A DNA stretch of 64,000 nt from contig JAKSXM010000272.1 of the NCBI GenBank assembly GCA_022575985.1, forward strand, positions 28,103,501 through 28,167,500. Reading direction: 5' to 3'. The notes below the pieces were generated by a model. It made no database searches. It was not told the DNA's origin and saw only the letters and a list, made by a program, of their open reading frames with translations. How positions within the stretch are numbered: the stretch's first letter is position 1; each line of letters begins with the position of its first letter. Of this stretch, positions 42,793-57,800 are shown in pieces. Origin of the DNA: Anagrus nilaparvatae. Taxonomy: Eukaryota > Arthropoda > Insecta > Hymenoptera > Mymaridae. Position numbers and translations under genes: made by a program.

Positions 42793-45304
42793 TTTTTTTT
42801 TGTTTTTACTTATTGATTATTATTATAATAAAAAAAATAATTAAATTTAATTTAATTTTATAAAAAATTAATTTTTTATAATTTTAATTTCGCGTTTGAG
42901 ATTTTATCATACTTAAAGGTATATTTTTTTAAACTAAAATAACACAAAATTATATTAATATTTTTACTCGAATAATAAAATGCATATTGTTAACTTAAAA
43001 GCATAATTTCAAATTACATATTTTTATACGCATGATTAAATATGATATATGTCTTAATGTAAACTTAATGTTAGTTGATTTTTGTAAATTGAGAAAAAGT
43101 TGATTAAAAAAAATATTAGCAATTAACGGGGTTTAAGTGTTACTAGCCTAGTCAAGTATTTCGTCAATTGGATAGTGTAGTAAATTCACTAAATTTAGTT
43201 ATTTTAAAGATCCCTATACGTAATTTAATATCAATTTTCATGTATTAAAAAATTATCTTTTAAAATAATAATAGAACAAATAATTTAATTTTAATAAATA
43301 TTCAATTAGTTTTCTTTATATTTACATTTCTTTATATTAAATGCTCCGTTTTTATATTATTTAAATGCGCGCCAAGCATGTGCACTGCAAAGGTTACTAG
43401 ATATATGTCGAGATTGTTATTTTATATATTTATTTTATTAATTAATATTCTTAAAAGGTTTAAAACATCATCAACTTTTTTTTAAAATATTCCTAATTAA
43501 TTTTTTTCTTACTCCAATGAGTTTCTTGAAATTTTCTTCTGTAATTTACGATAAATCTTAAAATATGTACGTTTTTTTGGCTTCCGCCATTTGATTTCCA
43601 TGTTAAATGTTTTTATTAATTTCTCATCGTAAAAGGTATGAAATGTTATAAAATTTTAACAGTGTTATTAATACATTAAAAACATTAAGTCTGTGTAATT
43701 TAAACCTAATCTGTTCTGTAATTGCTCAGCACTTATACCTCCTTAAAACTGTTTTTTTTTTTTAACAAAATTAAAATCAATAACACTGCATTATAAATAG
43801 TAAATTTAATGGCATTATTTTATTTGTAATTTATTTGTATTTTTAATTCACCTTAAATTTAATATGACTTAGGTCGCATATTATCAACCGCGACAAACCC
43901 GAAAATGCGCCCTTTTTCACGCTTTTTCACCTCTTACTAAACATTCTTTTCTTAAAAAAAAATTTTCCGGAGAAATGAGACTGCGACAAAAAATTATTTT
44001 GCATGCAAGAAATTTAAAATAAAATATTGGTCCCCTAACTAAAAAAACTGCATGTTAGTAAGATTCTTTGTTTAGTTTTCTGAAAATTGATAACTTATTT
44101 TATTTTAAATTTCTTGCAAAGATATTTTTTTGTTTCAGGTTAATAAGGCTTAAAATTTTAAACTCAAAGGGTTAACAAAAAATTCAAAAATTCTATAAAG
44201 AAATTTTTTTTAATAACAATAGCTTCAAATTAGCAAATTTTATTTTTAATTAATTGAAAAGAAAACATTTTCTTGCACATGCGCAGTTTTAATAAATTTT
44301 TGGACTCCGCGGAATTTAAACTTTAATCAGATGAATAAACGAGGGATTGAAGGAAAATTATGAATTAAAAGAGAATTTGGCTTCGGAATTTATAAAAATC
44401 AAGGAAAATATTAATTTTCAATTATAATTTTTCAGGAAAAACTATTTTGAGCAGAATAATTTTGATACTTTAGTTAAACTTGGACGAAGAATCAAAATTA
44501 AAAAAAAAACAGACAATTGAAGGAAATGGAAATAAAATTTTTAACTGAGAATAAAGATTAAAAAACTATTTTTTTTTTAATAATACTTTTATTGCAATAA
44601 ATATAATAAACAATAATCATTGTTTTGGCGTTACATCTTAACAGTCAATTCTATACATTCATGTGTGATTATATAATTTAAAAATTTTCTCAAGTAAAAA
44701 GAAGCAAATTCTGCCTATATAAAGACGTTTAAGGTTTATATATTTTTCTTTAATAATAAAGTTGTAAAAACAACTTTTTATAATAATGTATAGAAAAAAA
44801 TTACAACAGCTAAGAGAATTATGTATCAAATAGAAAAAGAATCTAGTATAAAAACAGAATATTTTTTTTTTAGTTAATATAAATCAAGTACTATTTTTTT
44901 TAAATTAAACTCAATACTTAATTCTATTTAAAAGTCTAACTAGTTACTATAATTACTTTTTTTGCAGATTTAAATATAGGCTTTTATGAAATTGTTTATT
45001 ATAGGCAACATTTTTTCAATTTATTTAACTTGATTTATAGAGATATCACTATAATGATAATAAATTATATTAAGAATTTTTTTAGCGTTGCTTTTTTTTT
45101 TTCTTTTTTGTTGCTACACTAAACAAAAAATAATATAATAATAATAATAATAGTATTTTTAATAAAGAATTAGCAGAGAGTATATTAAATTATCTGATGA
45201 TACTTTTTAACCATTACGTAGTAATAAATTATAAATGTAAATTTTATTTACATAAACTATTGGAAAAAACAGTGTAAAAAAAGTTTTACTAAAATTCATT
45301 TTAC
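42793..45304. other. 2.5 kb between ASPM and Mo25, no gene
   Basis: Convergent intergenic region holding both 3' UTRs. It is very AT-rich with several poly-T runs. No ORF with coding character and no clear inverted repeat were seen. Confidence 0.5.
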
Positions 45305-47523
45305 TTAATTTTCGTGTACAGATTTTAATTCTTTTATTTGTTTTATTAAATAAGCCTTTTCGTCGTTGAATTGTTCATCTTCTGAACGATCTGTATGAAA
45401 ACGAGTCAGGAACTCTATCAACTTTTCTTGATTACGTAATAGAATGTCCAATATTGGCTTCGGTTTATTTGGATTCGCGACAAATACCTAAAAAATAAAA
45501 TTTTCAAATTTACAGTAAATTTCAATTTTTTGACTTTCTAAATTTGTATTTAATTATTTTAAATATAAATGAGCGTTGAATGAGCATAAATTCGAGACTC
45601 TTTAGTAAGTCATTTCCCCCTCCTCTCAAGTGTAATAATTAACAAAAAAATGGATAAATCAAAAGAAATGCATAAATCAAAAATCATAAAAGGCGTTTTT
45701 TGGCAAAAAATAAGATGTTTTATTACGTGTAGAACACTGCATCATTTTCCCCTCTACTATTGGTTTAATTGTATACTATACGTGTAAAATTGCGAAAAAT
45801 TTTTTAATTTTAAATGAAACAAAAGACCGTTAAATACGAATATTATATTTTGAAAAAAATTTATTTTCATCAGAGCTGGGGCGGTAAAAATAAATCGCTC
45901 AAACGAAAAACTAATTTGCAAATTTTTTTTTTTTTCAAATTAGCACTTTTAGTTAGGAAAAAAACCATTAGATTTAAAATTTCTAACATTATAATTAATA
46001 GCGTAATTAAACAATCGTAATCACGCTATAGCCCCTGTAGAGCCAAATTTTTACATTGCAATATACAATATAATGCTTGACGTTTAATATACTTATTTGT
46101 ACTTATTTTTATACATTTTCGGATGTCAGAATCTTTTTTTTGCTTTTTTTTTTGTATAGATAAATCGAGTAAAAAAAAAAAAAAATGAAAAATATTTAAA
46201 TTTAAAAAACACCCGATACTGGAAATTTTTTTAAAAAATATTTCTTTAGTTCTTTTAAAATAAATCATTATAAAAATTAAAAATAGACTATTTTTAATAT
46301 AAAAGTTAGTTTTAAAGAAATAATGGATCTCTATAGTAAATGATATTACCTTAAAAACGTGGAAGGCTTCAAATTGTATGTTTCGTGACTTCTCTTTGAG
46401 CATATTCATCATTAACTTGAGATTATCTGGATTGGAAATATATCGAGTCATGACCTGTATAAAAAGTATTTATTGTATTGTTATTGAATGAAAAATAAAA
46501 AAATTACTTTTGAAGAAAGATATACAAACAGTAAAGTTATGTCGATCAAGAAGAAGCTCTCCTAATAATTTCAAGCTCTGTCTTCGAGTCACATAATTTT
46601 CTGAATTTAATAACCTCTGATAATGTGAAAAAACTTTATCATAATTGACTTCTAAAAATTCAGCACTGAGAATTTTATGCCTCGTTAAAAGTTCCTATGA
46701 ATGAATATGACAAAGGTTACAACAATGGTTAAAAGGTTACAAACATGATAATATATAATTAATGGTTATTAATACTTTAAATGTAGAAAAGGCATCTGAA
46801 GCTATATCAAAAGTAGAAACTTCAACGTATCTGAAGAAATTATAAAAATCATCTGAATAAATCATTATTTTTGCTAATGCTTCATAACGAGCACATTCTC
46901 TTAACATTGTACCACAATTTAATGCAATATCTTGATGTTCATATCTAAAATAAAAAATTTTTTTTTTAAGTGTAAAATAGATTTGTAATTATTTTAACGA
47001 TACATACCCTGACATCAAGGTAAATAAAATTTCTGGTTTTGTACAAATGTATTCAACTGTAGGAGATCGTGTACCGATTTGTCTTCTTAGAATATTGTTA
47101 AATACTTGGGCTACATCCTTTTTACCCTGAAAAAAAAATTATAAATAAAATATATGCAAATGATTGAAAAAATAAGCAACTTACTTCAAAATCTATTCTG
47201 CTAAGATTTTGAACAAGGAGAAGTAAGAGATTACTGTTGTACATTTCTTGTGCTAACTGGGCAACAACAATATCTGCTTGTGGCTCGGATTCAGCAGTGC
47301 CATATAACATATTTTTGATGTGTAGTAAATTTTTACTAACATCTTCTTGAGCCTGACAAAATTAAATTTGTTTATTATAAATTGAATTAAACATTTTAGA
47401 AATTTATAATCCTAAACCAACTTTTTCAATCTTCTTGTCTCCTCGTTCTAAGGCGCTGACAGCTTCTTTTAAAGCCTTAACCACCTCCGCAGGACTTTTT
47501 TGAGATTTTCCAAACAGAGGCAT
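45305..47523 (-). CDS. Mo25: Mo25 / CAB39 scaffold protein
   Basis: Seven exons in transcript order: 47523-47422, 47352-47185, 47126-47008, 46944-46776, 46694-46530, 46454-46350 and 45487-45305, giving 336 residues (human MO25alpha 341). It starts [20 protein letters not shown] and carries the Mo25 alpha-helical repeat motifs (LIHKMLYGT equivalent is [77 protein letters not shown]). Mo25 binds the pseudokinase STRAD and stabilises the LKB1-STRAD complex, and it also activates GCK-family kinases (SPAK/OSR1, MST). Conservation is very high throughout. The last intron, 862 bp, contains a partly palindromic AT-rich stretch but no gene. 5' UTR exons probably lie further right. Confidence 0.96.
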
Positions 47524-49987
47524 AGTTTCTTTAATTAAGTAATGATTATCTAAAAATAATTTATAAAAAATTTATATCTTTTTCTTCAGAATAATTTAAT
47601 GAATTTTAACTAACGTTACCTAAAATTTATTACTCACTTCTATATCAAAATTTACTTTAAAAATTTAATATTTAATTACTATCAATATAAATTTAAAAGA
47701 AAAAAAAATATTATAAAAGCTATAACCTAAATATCTATTCTGTTTAAAAATTTTATTCTGTAATCATTTTATTACACTTATAAACAAATACAAATAGATA
47801 AATTAGATTTTGTTTAAAAAGATTAGGATTATCTATCAGAATATATAAAAATAGTTATAAAATCAATTTTGAAAGAAGTCTTTAGTTTCAATGCAGTTAA
47901 AAAAAAAAAAAAAAAATTGATTAAATTTAATCAAACAATGTCCAAGTTGAATAAAAACTTAAGTAATTCAGTAATTATATTGATAGTAAATATTTTGAAT
48001 ACATTTAACAATATCACACAAATATATAATATATATGTATGAGTGTAATGTATTTATAGCACACTCGTCCGTATATACAATATAAATTATTTTGCTTATA
48101 AATAAACACGTTTTACTTATAATATAAAAGTAAATAAATTATTATTTTTTTTTTCTTACCATTCAAAATGAAATTTTTTTATTTTTTTTTTAGATTAATT
48201 GCCACAATATATACGCAGTTGCTTTTTAGGCACTTCTATTGCGGTTGGTGATAGTATAGTTTGAGATATACGGGCTCCGTGTGAACGGGGCATGCGGTTT
48301 ATATCAAAGATTTTTGCTAATTTTTTTTTATCTTGCTTCAATAAAATATTGCTAATATCCTGTAATAATTGAAAAATAAAATATATAAACAATCGTTTAC
48401 CACATTTGTATGAAAAATCTATTATCATGTAAATGTGTTTTTATAATAATAATCTTAGCGAATAATCTAACAATAGGTACTTATAATATTTACATACTTT
48501 TTAATATGCAAATATGCATTAAGATTATAAGCATTTAAGATCCCGTTGCTAAGGAAAAAAAAAATTATGCATTATATCCGTAAATAATAATTGCTTTATA
48601 ATTGTGAAATTCTGAATTACTCTTTTATCGTTAAACTGAAATTTATTACTTATATATATAGGTATATTACTCATACATATTAAAAATATACCTTATACAG
48701 GAGAAACTCGACAATAAAATAAAATAATGCATCAAAATTTTCAGTCACATTTTCGAGATATTATATTTCTCATAATATGCAATTATATATTCACAAAAAA
48801 TAAACTTTGATGTATTTAAATTGTATATACCTTTAAAGTTTTACTGAAAATTTTTTAATAAATATTATATATAACACACAATAATAGAAGTTCTCTCTCA
48901 AAACATTAATTTTTTTTTTATCGACTCCGAAATATACTATGTTAAAGAACTTGTCATTTATATAGTGTTATTATGTATCGTCTATTATCACAATTGTTAT
49001 ATTATATATAGGTGCATATAATATTATTATTATTCACTTTAATCTAAATATAGACTTATTACTCCAAAAATAATATTCATCATTAATTAATAATGATATG
49101 ACTCGTCTAACAGTGCAGTGATGACTGCCCCCGTTCAATTCCTTTTTCTTCAGCACTTATAACATACATTTTCTAACTCTTTTCTTGCTCTTTTCTTTAC
49201 TCAGCAACATAAACACATCTTTTTTTAAAATATATATTATATATATATATATATATATGACGTGTCTATCCATGGTCGAATGTTGAACCGAGTTTTTACC
49301 GCGCAGTATTATATGCATATAAATACATAGTGTTACAGAAATGCATGTATGAAATAAGATTCGCTATACGAAAAAGTTTCAAATAATTTTATATAAGTAG
49401 TTTGAAAAGGTATATGGGTAGATGGCTCAAACAAAATTTAAAATTATTTATTTTTCCCTCTTGGGCAAAAACTTCATTTTTCACGTTTTTTAAAATATAA
49501 GAATTTTCTTTTTTATTGCAAAATTTTGCGATTGTATATTGTTATTATTTACCTAGTTTTAAAAAATGGTCATGTGATCAAATTAATAAGTTGGGGACTC
49601 TATATGTATCTATATAAATTACTAGTTTTGGTATTTTTTTAATGTGCAAATGCACCGCAGAGAAGAGGATCGTAAGCGTCTATGTATTAGTGAAAATAGA
49701 ATGCTCGAGCATGAAAACTCGAGCTGTTTTCGGAGTCGATACATACATACGTAAGCCGAAAAAAAACTTTATGAATTTCAATTGATATCACGATTTTATT
49801 TGTTGTTAAATAGATAACTATATATAATCTTTAAGATTTATATGTTTACTAGTTTTTAACTTAAAAAATAGTGTATAGGTTCAAGATAATAACGTTTTCT
49901 GGGAGTAAAAAAAAAGAAAACACATAGTATACCGTAGTAATGTTTATCCATTGTCGAAATACGATTGAATTCTTTTGCTGATATAAT
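47524..49987. other. 2.5 kb between the divergent Mo25 and ZC3H13 starts
   Basis: Contains the 5' flanks of both genes. A TA repeat lies near 49230-49258. A leftward open frame at 48195-48360 with exon-like edges is listed separately. Otherwise it is AT-rich without coding signal. Confidence 0.5.
48195..48360 (-). other. Possible small exon or short ORF of unknown identity upstream of Mo25
   Basis: On the minus strand an acceptor-like TTATTACAG ends at 48361. An open frame follows with DISNILLKQDKKKLAKIFD, MPRSHGARISQTILSPTAIE and KKQLRIYCGN before TAA, and then a GTAAG donor-like site near 48160. Composition looks more coding than its surroundings, and an internal ATG would give 32 residues. 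I recognise no family. It could be an upstream exon or 5' UTR piece of Mo25, a separate small gene or chance. Joining the upstream ATG through the nearest GT-AG intron meets a stop. Confidence 0.3.
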
Positions 49988-52900
49988 ATGTCAAAGCCAA
50001 ATACCAGGAAAATAATAGTTGACCCTACTACAAAATGTAATATTGACTCTAGAAGACCAAGTGTTTTTGAAAGATTGGGTACTAAACCGGCAGCGACTAC
50101 AATTACACAAAATTCATCAGATTATTGTAGGAATTGGGCATTGAATGGCAACTGTTCTTATGGGAAAAATTGCAAGTAAGTAATATTTATTAATTTGTTT
50201 TTTAAGAAACCTTGCAATTAAATTTTGATTCAATTTTTAGATATGCCAATACGCATACGTTAATCAGTCCTTCTAAGCGAGGCAAAAAGGATAATGTTTC
50301 TTCGAATCCTGCACTGGTAAATGCTTATTAGTACAAATTCTTTTTTTAAAATGTAATCTATTTAAATATTAATAACGACATGTAAATATTAATTATTTAG
50401 CTTGAGGATCCATTCAAACGCCTTACCTCGAAAATTGTAAAAACTTCTTCACATAGTCCTGATTTAAATTTAGAAGATTGGAATCAAACTGACCTGGAAT
50501 ACGAAGACGAAAAGGTGTTGGAGAGGCGGAGGCAACTATTACAAAGAGAATTGGAATTACAGATGAAGAAAGATAAGGAAGGCATATTGCATGGAAAAGA
50601 TAACAAAATAAAACTTAAAAAGAAGGCTATGAGTAGTTCATCAAGTTCACATACTTCATCTTCTTCTAGTACCAGTAGTAGTTCTAGTAGCGATGATTCC
50701 TCTTCAAGTTCAACTTCTGATTCTCATAAGAAGGTTAAAAAGTTCAAGAAAAAAAACAGTGATTCATCAGATTTTGATGAAGATAAAGATAGAAAGAGAA
50801 AGTATGTAACTATTAAATTTTTGAATTTTTTTTAAATAAAACTTTGATTTATTTTACAGGTTTAAACTAAAGCGCTTAGGTTCAAAATCTGAAAAGCTGC
50901 CACCTAAAAAGAAACGTAAAATAGAATTAACGCCTAAGAGAGATATTATTAAGAAATCTACAGTATCAGTAGTTTCTCATCGAGCAAAATCACCTTTACC
51001 AAAAGAAAGGACTAAAAGTGAATCCCCGAAATCGGGTAAATTAAGAGAATTTGATAAGGACAGACATACTAGTGTACAAAAAAAATTATTAGATAAAAAA
51101 GATTTTGATAGCAATAAAATTAGAAATAATAATCGTTTATTAGATGATAAGCTGAAAATTGATGATAGAGTTCATTCAAGATCTAAGGACAGAGAAAGAC
51201 GTTCTCGAACTCCACCAATCGATAGAATGAAACATATATTTCCAAAAGATGCATCTTCATCATCTTCAACTGCCACAACAGCAACAACTAAATCAAAACT
51301 TAGTCGTACGCCTGAAAAAAGATTGAAACATGAACTTTCATTGCCTTGGCATCAAGATAGTAGTAGCAAATCTCAAAATTCTTCCAATAATAGATCTAGA
51401 GATTTGGAAAGAAGAGATAAAGATCTTCATATGAAATCTGATCACAGTAAAGACAGAGATGATAATAGAAAAATTGATCAAAATAAATTTAAAAACACAT
51501 TTAATCAAGATAATGGACATCGAAAATTACAACCATCAAGAGATTTGGATGATAAAAATTATTTAGCAAATGATAGAAATCGTCAACGTAGTAAAGAAAC
51601 AAAAGATAACAGCAGAGACGATCGCAATCATTCGCGAATCAGTGGTGGAAGAGATCAAAGAGATTTCCAGAGAGATAAAGATCGTGATGATTCTTCTCAG
51701 GATCGCCGTGATAGACAACGTCTAGGGGACAGAGATAGAGAACGTGAAACAAATAAATCAAGAGATATAATTTCTAATTCAAATCTAAATATTTTAGATA
51801 AAAGTTCACGTTATGTGACTCGTGATAATAAAGATCGATTAGACAAAAATAATCCGCGAGATAGAAGAAATGATCATAATAAAGATAGGGACCCAAAACC
51901 TTCAGATAGAGAGAGAAGATTTGATAGTAGATATGAGAGAACTAGTGATAAAGACAAAATGAGTGGCAGTGATCGGTTTCCTTCAGATCGGGTGGTTGAT
52001 AAATCCGGACATCATCTGGATCGTGACATTGCTTATGATAGAGATCGTCATCGCAGGTATGAGTTTTTAAAATTTATGGATATATTCTGAATTATATTTA
52101 ATGCACATTAATATGTCTGTTACAAACGCGTGTTTTTTTTTTGTATTTGTGTTTGTTTTTTGGGTACTAGAAGAAAAAATTAATATGCTCTTTTTAAATA
52201 CTTATAAATATAAATCTATTGAGGTTTCCGTATTGTATCGTATAGTATTGCTTATCTCTTTTGCACATGGTACACCATAATATATAATATTTTTTGTGCA
52301 CATGCCATATAATATAATATTTGGCCTTTTTATTACATTTTTTAAAAATATCTTTAAATTTCAAATGTTTAAACAGATATTTAAAAATGCTATTTTTTTT
52401 AGATATTAAAAGTAACAAAAATATTTGAGAAAAATTTTTTTTACAGATTTAGCGGGCGTTTTGAAAGAGGTCATGTTGCAGATCATGATCGGAAAGATCA
52501 ACCTCGCATCAATCCTTTAAAATTGGATAGATTAACTGAAACAAATAGAGAAAGTCCCAGAAGAAATGTTCAAGTGGATCGAAATTTTGATAGGGGTTAT
52601 AGCAGATTACCATCTGAACACTGGGATGAGCAAGAAGAACCTGTACCACATATAGAATACAGAGATCATCATGAAGATGATAGAAGAAAACCTGTCGAGT
52701 CACGACGCTATAACAACAGTCCATTTGTTGCTGATCGAAGAAACAGTAGAGATGACAGAAATCAACAAAGATATGCTGCTCCTGTGCAAACAGAAAGACC
52801 TTTTGATGAAATACATCATCCTTTATTTAGTGCTGATAAAATTCGACCAGGTTCTATTAGGTAATTTAAAAATCCAATTTGTAAATGTATAATTTTAGAA

Positions 52901-54532
52901 TAATAAGGATAATGCATATAAATAGAAATAACTACTGCTACTACTATTAATAGAAATATTTTTTGAAGGGATGAGACTGAGAATGAAAATTGGGATGTGC
53001 ATCATAATCCAGAACATCCTGCAAGAGAAAGGCCTTATCCTCAATCAAATGAATGGGAAGATAGAGAATGGCGAGGTAGAGGAATGTGGGATAGGGAAAA
53101 TGTACCTCGTACAGATACGCATGATGAAGAATGGAATACAAGGTATGATAAACCTGCAGTTGAATGGAAGGTCAATGAAAACAGAAAGTGGGATAATCAA
53201 ACATTGCATGTAAGAGGACCTTATCGAAATGATCGTGTTAAAGATAACGAATCGGGTGATCAAGTTCATAAGTGAGATGTCATTTAATTAATTTCTGATT
53301 TGATGCATTTATTATAATTAATTTTAACTTATTTTATTTAGTAAAAGAAGACCTTTTAATAATCAAGAAGGACGAGAAGAAATTCCATCGAGTCATGCAG
53401 CTAAGCAAGCTCTTCATAATAGCATGAAAGAAGAGCCAATAAATAAAAAACTAATGGAATTAGCTGAGGGCAAACCAAGAAAAAGTAGAGAAAATTCAGA
53501 AGACAGTAATATATCCAAGCAAGTATTCATTAAGGAAAAATCTCAAGTTAAAGAGCAACAATCTCCACCTGCACCACCACCTCCTCCCCCTGAACCAAAG
53601 CCTCGACCTTCTCTTGAAGAATCGTTACCAGCAGCTCTGCATACGGAAAGTGATCTTAGTGATATTAGTGATGATCCTGATGACATTCTTGAAATGGAAG
53701 AAGAAATCGATCAAAACTCTGGTAAAAAAGATGTTGAAAATGATAAGGACTCTTCGTCTGTTAAAAGTCAAGAAATATTACAACCATCACCAAAACCAGA
53801 CGATTCTTTTTCTAAAGAAAAAGATGGATCGGAATCATTTGGGTAATTTTTTATCATTTATTATTTTTAGTAACTGTATTTTTTTATTTTTAATTGTAAA
53901 TCATTTTTAGCAACAAAAATAATATAGAAGAAGAAAGCATTGAAGCTATGGATTTTGAAGAAATATCTGATGGCGAACTAGAAGAAGATATAAAAATGAG
54001 TTGCAAGGGATTAGGAGATGCCTTAGGTGTTGATTGGGAAAGTCTTGTTAAGGAATCGCAACCAAGAAAAGCAACTAGTCATGACAATACACAAGACCGT
54101 TGGCAATGCAAGGCAATTTTTAAACGCATTGGGTTATCTGTTAAAGCTGCTGGTCATGACTTAGTGGAAAAATTATTAAAAAAATATACAGAAAATGGTA
54201 AAAAAAAATTACTATAATTTGTTTTAAAAGACTATTTTTTTGAGTAAAATCTTCATTCCAGATTCCAGTAAATTAATTTTAAACAATATTGCTTTTGTAC
54301 ATTCTGCACTTGTGCGAAAAGAATTTATGCAGACTTCTAGTTTTAAATTAATGAACAGCGATGAATTGTTGTACAGGTAATTTTGTAAACTTTAACTACT
54401 ATTTGAGTTAATATAAAAGATGAATAATTTTTTAGAAATAAGTTTGATGACGATTTGGAAGATATTCAAAAATTTCAGCCGTGTTCAAGTTTATATGAAG
54501 AAGCAAAAATACTTTTTGAACAAGCAACATAG
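49988..54532 (+). CDS. Flacc: ZC3H13 / Flacc (xio), m6A writer complex subunit
   Basis: Ten exons: 49988-50175, 50241-50316, 50401-50801, 50860-52056, 52447-52860, 52969-53271, 53342-53842, 53911-54197, 54262-54376 and 54436-54532, giving 1192 residues. Human ZC3H13 landmarks are present: the start MSKPNTRKIIVDPTT; RRPSVFERLG near residue 24; one CCCH zinc finger (YCRNWALNGNCSYGKNCKYA, final H in NTH); Ser-rich tracts; a very long Arg/Asp/Lys low-complexity region (about 220-800); a proline run (APPPPPPPE); and the conserved C-terminal part (ISDGELEEDIKMSCKGLGDA, LGVDWESLVKES). ZC3H13/Flacc holds the m6A writer core to its regulatory subunits (bridging Fl(2)d/WTAP and Nito/RBM15) in the nucleus; in Drosophila this affects Sxl splicing. 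The 390-bp intron before 52447 is the longest. Confidence 0.93.
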
Positions 54533-54800
54533 ACTTGTTATAAAAAAAAATTGTTGAATTATTGTGTGTGTTCAGTGATTTGCAAAAAAAAAAAAAAACT
54601 ATTTAAAACTAATAACGCTGTACTAGTTGTGGACAATTTTTACTAAAATAAGTAGAATAAATTATTTTAAAAGCAAGGAGATAAATGAAAAACACTCGTA
54701 TATACATATATTTATAAAGGGAACTATTTATATATTTCTATATTTTTTTTTGTGTTGTTACAATTTCTTTTAAAAAAAAACACAAATAAACAAATTTAAT

Positions 54801-57800
54801 TTATATCATTGATTTGTAAATTTGTCGATAATCAATTGGTGTGACTATATCATACTTTAAAATTTGAATTGCTTCTTGTAAATTTTGTTCATTATTAATC
54901 TGTAAATTATATATATATATATATATAACAAAAAAATTTTGTTAATTATTATATTAAAATGTAAATTTAAAAAAAACTTTTTTTCATAAATAATTCAAAT
55001 ATGTAATTTATAAGTACCTCGTACGCTGAAAGAGCATTTTCTTTTTTTACAGATTCCGAACGTTTAAATTTTTCTTTGTAAGTGCAATATAGTTCGTAGA
55101 GTATTAATCCTTAAATAAATTTTAAGAATTATATTCTGACAAAACTTTAGACGAAATAAGTATAAATACCTTTTTTTTTACATTCACCGCAATTAAGTGC
55201 ATCTAATAATTTTAACAGTTTTTGGCAATATTCGATTTTAATTTCGAGTTCTTTATCTGTTAATTCTGTAAAAATATAAAAATTTATTTATTTTGAAAAT
55301 CTTAAATTTATAAATTTATAACAACCTTCCCATGGTAGTTCTTCGCTTCTGCCAAATGTGGAAACTATTTTAAATAGCATATCCATCATAATACAATTAG
55401 TATTAGGGATTATTATAGAAAGTTGCTTTTGCATGAAATTATGTAATTTTCTTGGATTTGCATATCTGATTTCTTCTATTATTGATGATATTCCAGAACG
55501 GATTGATAAAATCTATAAATAGGAAAGATTAATTTTATATTTTTTTTGTTCTCAGTTAGAATTAAATTTTACCTGTTTACTTTTAATTTCTAAATTGCAT
55601 TTGCTACAAAACCAAGAACTTTTAAAATCTAATGGTTTTGAAGGCAACACGTTACCAGGACAGCCATCTTTTGCACAATAAAGAGCTCCTAAGAAAGTTG
55701 CATATTCCTACATAATAAATAATAATTAGTTGAGTAAAATTTTCTAAAATTAAAAATATTAATTTAAATTTAATAAAAAATTAAAAATTTTCGGCACCGT
55801 AGGATCTGAGCACCTTGTACAAATGCAATCAAAATGTTTAGTGGCTTTTAAAAAATGTTTTCTTAACATTGTATCCCAAATTATGTCAACATAAGTCATT
55901 GTAATTTCTTCATTTTCTTTTATGGGTTTTGCTGCATAAACAGATAATTTTTGATTAGAATCAAATAAATGTCTTGTATTTGGTGCACATTGATGATTCA
56001 ATAATCCACCCATTGGATATAAAGCTCTCAAACTTGTTATCGAATCATTATGTTCAATTGCTGCTTCAAAAGATACTGTGTCTAAAACTCGACAAACTCT
56101 TTTCATAAGATTTTCATCTTCTGGGTTTAAAGGTGTTTTGATATTTTTTTTTAACAAGTCAACCTGTATATAAAAAAATTTGGATCAGATTTTAATGCAT
56201 TTTAAAAAACGAATTAATTTATGAAATAAATAATAAAAAAAACATTTTTGGACTTAATATTTTAACAAAATTATTTAGTAAAATATTTTAAATCAAATTA
56301 TGCAAAATTATTAAACTTTTCTCTGAAGAAAATTTGTAATTTAGATTAACTTCTTTTTATGAAGACAAGAATGTAAATATTGAAATTGCCGGTTCGCACG
56401 AGAGAGGAGAGAAAATAGAGAGAACACAGTAGAGAGAGCACGTGTGTAAAGAAAATGCGCACGCAACAGGTGTCAGCGACCTTATAACAGAGCTTCAATA
56501 TCATCATCATCGATAAAAATTTATATTTTTATTATCTGTTTTTTATTCATATTTAATTATCTGTTTTTTAAATTTTAAAAGGTAAGTTTTTAAAACTATT
56601 CTTTTTATCTAACTAATAAGTAAATAAACAAAATATTGAATAGTGTTTAAGAACATATTTTACATAATACTCCGCAATATATTGCCGCATGCATGGGGTA
56701 TCCGATGATAATACGTTCTGTGTGATATCCTCTCACGTGTGTTTAACTGACTATTTATATTCAATGTATGTGTAAAGAAATTTTTGATAAGAAAATTAAA
56801 GATTTAATAATTAGTATCTTAATTTTTAAACCGGGTTCATTAACAAATAGTTTACTATCTCCAATGAGCATCCTACCAGATCATACTTTGTATGTTTAAA
56901 GTTTTAAGTGCATTAAACTTTCTGGCAGTAAATAATAATAAAAATAATAATTTTGAAAAAAATAAAATATATTATATAAACCTTAGAAAATTATAATTTT
57001 ACTCACATAACAATATTAGACATATTTAAAGAAGTAGGTTTAGTCTATTTTAAAAAAGTCGAATTTGATTCTTAAAATTCCATGTTCATTAACGAAAAAA
57101 TATAATAATTAAGATAAAATAATTAATAAAAAATGTCACTAAAATAAATTTTTGTTGCAGAAAGAACTTTTTTAAAAATGTTTGCGAATCGTATTATTAG
57201 TAGCATTGGAAATAGTATAACTGCAAGAAATAACGCTCGCAGTTTTTATGAATTAGTCAGAATTGTAGAAGTGGGACCACGAGATGGTCTACAAAATGAA
57301 TCAAAATTTTTACCGACAAAAAAAAAACTTGAATTAATCGAAAAATTGGCAGATACTGGATTAAAGTCTATAGAGGTAAGAATTTAATTTAGGAATTTTT
57401 CATGTCAAAAATTGGCAGGTGATGGCGTAAAAAATTTTTTTATGGGCCGGATGTAACGTAATTTTAATTTTATAACATATTTTATAAAAAACTTGAGTTT
57501 TCCCCCTACATTTTTATGTCTAGTCGTTTAAGGATTTAAAACTTTGTACAGAACTAGATAATATTTTTCCTGAATTTAAAACCATTCGATTTGTTCTAAG
57601 TTTCGTATATTATTTGGTATGGGAGTTTTCGGAAAAGAGGCAGTTTATTTAAAATTCCACGCATGTATAAAATTTAAAAAATCAAGAACTGAAAATCAGA
57701 GGAGGAGGGGGGAGGGCTAAATGACTTAAAAAATTTTGATTAATTATAAGGGACTTACAATAAGTCAGCTTTAGAGATTTAAAATAATTTCCATTTAAGA

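Noticed and set aside
52509..53269. Several overlapping frames around the ZC3H13 Arg/Asp-rich exons
   Set aside because: The low-complexity sense frame keeps other frames open. Only the frame with consistent splice phases matches ZC3H13.
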